From contig NZ_CP045643.1 in assembly GCF_009498275.1 (NCBI RefSeq), positions 6,014,001 to 6,078,000 of the forward strand: a DNA stretch of 64,000 nucleotides, given 5' to 3'. Numbering within the stretch: position 1 is the stretch's first letter; every line of letters begins with the position of its first letter. Under the pieces are notes generated by a model. The model did not search any database and was not told the origin of the DNA. It saw only the letters and a program-made list of their open reading frames with translations. This DNA is from Streptomyces fagopyri. Lineage in GTDB: Bacteria > Actinomycetota > Actinomycetes > Streptomycetales > Streptomycetaceae. Below are positions 62,716 through 64,000 of this stretch, one piece after another. Both the position numbers and the translations under genes were made by a program.

Positions 62716-63894
62716 ATGGCAGCAGGACGAGGGCGGCGCGCGGCGGCCGAGACGTTCACGGCCCGGTTGAAGAAGCAGTGGCACCGGGCCCGCACCGGCC
62801 TGCGCAGATCCGCCGTGGACTACTTCCGCGGGGACGGTTCCGACTGGATCGCCCTGGCCGGCCTGCTGCTCACGATTCCGGTGATCGCGGCGACCACTCT
62901 GGTCAACTCGGTCTGGTGCTCGCCTGCCGCGCTGGTCCTCCCGATCGTGGCGGGCGGCCTCCTGCTGCGCCCCGCGAGCCTGCTGGGTCTCTACGCGGCC
63001 GCCGCCACCGCGCTGATAGTGGAGTCCGTGAAACTCGGCCCGTACACGGAGGGCCCGTCCCGGGTGACCCCCGGTGTGGTCCTCGTCGTCGCGGCCTGTG
63101 GCTTCTTCGGCCTGCTGATCGCGCAGTTCCGCAGCCGCGTGGGCGTGCCCTGGCGGCGCGGCGGCACCATGCTCTTCGACCTGCGCGAGCGCATCCGGGT
63201 CCAGAGCAAGCTGCCGAAGCTGCCGCTCGGCTGGCACCGGGAGATGGCGCTGCGCCCGGCCGGCGGCCAGTCCTTCTCGGGCGACTTCGTGGTCGCGGCC
63301 CGTACGAACGGCGGCCGGACCCTGGAGGCCGTCCTCACGGACGTGTCGGGCAAGGGCATGGACGCGGGTTCGCGGGCGCTGCTCCTGTCCGGCGCCTTCG
63401 GCGGCCTGCTGGGCTCGCTCCCGCCGCACGCCTTCCTTCCCGCGGCCAACGGCTACCTGCTGCGTCAGGACTGGGACGAGGGCTTCGCCACCTCCATCCA
63501 CCTGGTCCTCGACCTCGACTCCGGCGACTACGAACTCTTCTCCGCGGGACACCCGCCGGGGCTCCAGCTCAGCGCGGGCAGCGGGCGCTGGGAGGAGAAG
63601 GCGGCCGAGGGTCCGCTGCTCGGGGTGTACGACGGTGCCCAGTTCGACTCCGTCAAGGGTTCGCTGCGGCCCGGTGACGTCCTGATGCTCTTCACGGACG
63701 GCCTGGTGGAGACCTCCGACCGTGACATCGTCGAGGGCATCGACCGGCTCACCGGCGAGGCGGACCGCTATGTCGCGGGCGGCTTCCACGGCGCGGCCTG
63801 GCACCTCATCGAGGCGGTGGCCAAGGACGTGAACGACGACAGGGCGCTCCTGCTGATCTGCCGGGAAGCCCCCTCCCCGTCCCCGGCCCGCTGA
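62716..63894 (+). CDS. SpoIIE/PP2C-type serine phosphatase, membrane-bound
   Basis: 392 residues. Four to five membrane helices cover about 55-145 (DWIALAGLLLTIPVIAATT, PIVAGGLLLRP). The phosphatase domain follows from about 175: SGDFVVAARTN, VLTDVSGKGMDAGSRALL, ELFSAGHPPGLQLS, DVLMLFTDGLVETSD. The metal-binding Asp residues are present. In Streptomyces many such enzymes free anti-sigma antagonists. The ATG 16 bp after TAGGGTCCCG lacks a strong site, but MAAGRGRR fits the family start. Confidence 0.92.
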   Translation: MAAGRGRRAAAETFTARLKKQWHRARTGLRRSAVDYFRGDGSDWIALAGLLLTIPVIAATTLVNSVWCSPAALVLPIVAGGLLLRPASLLGLYAAAATALIVESVKLGPYTEGPSRVTPGVVLVVAACGFFGLLIAQFRSRVGVPWRRGGTMLFDLRERIRVQSKLPKLPLGWHREMALRPAGGQSFSGDFVVAARTNGGRTLEAVLTDVSGKGMDAGSRALLLSGAFGGLLGSLPPHAFLPAANGYLLRQDWDEGFATSIHLVLDLDSGDYELFSAGHPPGLQLSAGSGRWEEKAAEGPLLGVYDGAQFDSVKGSLRPGDVLMLFTDGLVETSDRDIVEGIDRLTGEADRYVAGGFHGAAWHLIEAVAKDVNDDRALLLICREAPSPSPAR

Positions 63895-64000
63895 CCCCTC
63901 TCCCGACGGGCGTTCCTCGGCGCCGTACGGGCGCCCGCGCGCAGATCGCCGTGCCCGGCGCGACGGCGGGCGCGGTCCCGGCCCGCGCGGCCCTGCGACG
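63895..64000. other. Trailing sequence after the phosphatase gene
   Basis: 106 bp of GC-rich sequence without a supported gene before the window ends. No terminator could be confirmed because the sequence breaks off. Confidence 0.5.

Overview
The window is high-GC actinobacterial chromosome, almost certainly Streptomyces. Signs of this are the third-position GC bias, many GTG starts, GTGA/ATGA start-stop overlaps, mycothiol-type redox proteins, a Nur-box-controlled Fe superoxide dismutase, and a chitosan-oligosaccharide (csnR-K type) operon. It looks like core chromosome: no insertion sequence, integrase, phage, tRNA, rRNA or CRISPR array was seen. Most genes have clear ribosome binding sites and hairpin terminators.

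Layout. 1-6.2 kb (minus): csnR-E-F-G-H-K-like operon (ROK repressor, ABC importer, GH4 glycosidase, BadF-type kinase cut by the window edge) with a palindromic operator upstream of csnR. 6.3-8.3 kb: MscS channel and HNH nuclease. 8.3-13.2 kb (minus): five genes, each overlapping the next by 4 bp (ECF sigma factor, zinc-finger membrane protein, ABC ATPase, two membrane proteins). 13.2-16.5 kb: a repeat-rich gap, a small repeat peptide abutting malQ, and a small membrane protein. 16.5-21.5 kb: TetR regulator and divergent FAD monooxygenase separated by repeated CAAC..GTTG palindromes, a zinc-finger/sigma/SnoaL-like fusion, and an SDR.

21.5-26.1 kb is the most unusual part. It holds an E1-like (ThiF-fold) adenylating enzyme coupled to an M50-type membrane metalloprotease, both with a PqqD/RRE-like N-terminal region. 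Facing away from them are two tandem 24-25-residue peptide genes sharing a 14-residue block, then an M14-type carboxypeptidase. This has the form of a ribosomally made, modified peptide (RiPP) locus of a type I do not recognise.

26.4-45.8 kb: housekeeping and stress genes, including two paralogous aminopeptidases N (26.4 and 42.1 kb), asd, an ECF-like sigma factor with a membrane partner, a large secreted subtilase, a CGNR regulator facing a VOC-PNPOx-NUDIX run, a Tat-type metallophosphoesterase and a mycothiol-type DsbA protein. 45.9-50.7 kb: carbohydrate cluster with two FGGY kinases on opposite strands, a 2-hydroxyacid dehydrogenase and a histidine phosphatase. 50.7-64 kb: sodF with its Nur box, two amino-acid permeases, bioY, an LPXTG surface protein divergent from a Ser/Thr kinase with a long Glu/Pro linker, rpiB, a Nei-type glycosylase, an Eis-type acetyltransferase and a SpoIIE/PP2C phosphatase.

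All calls come from reading the sequence and family knowledge; no database search was run.
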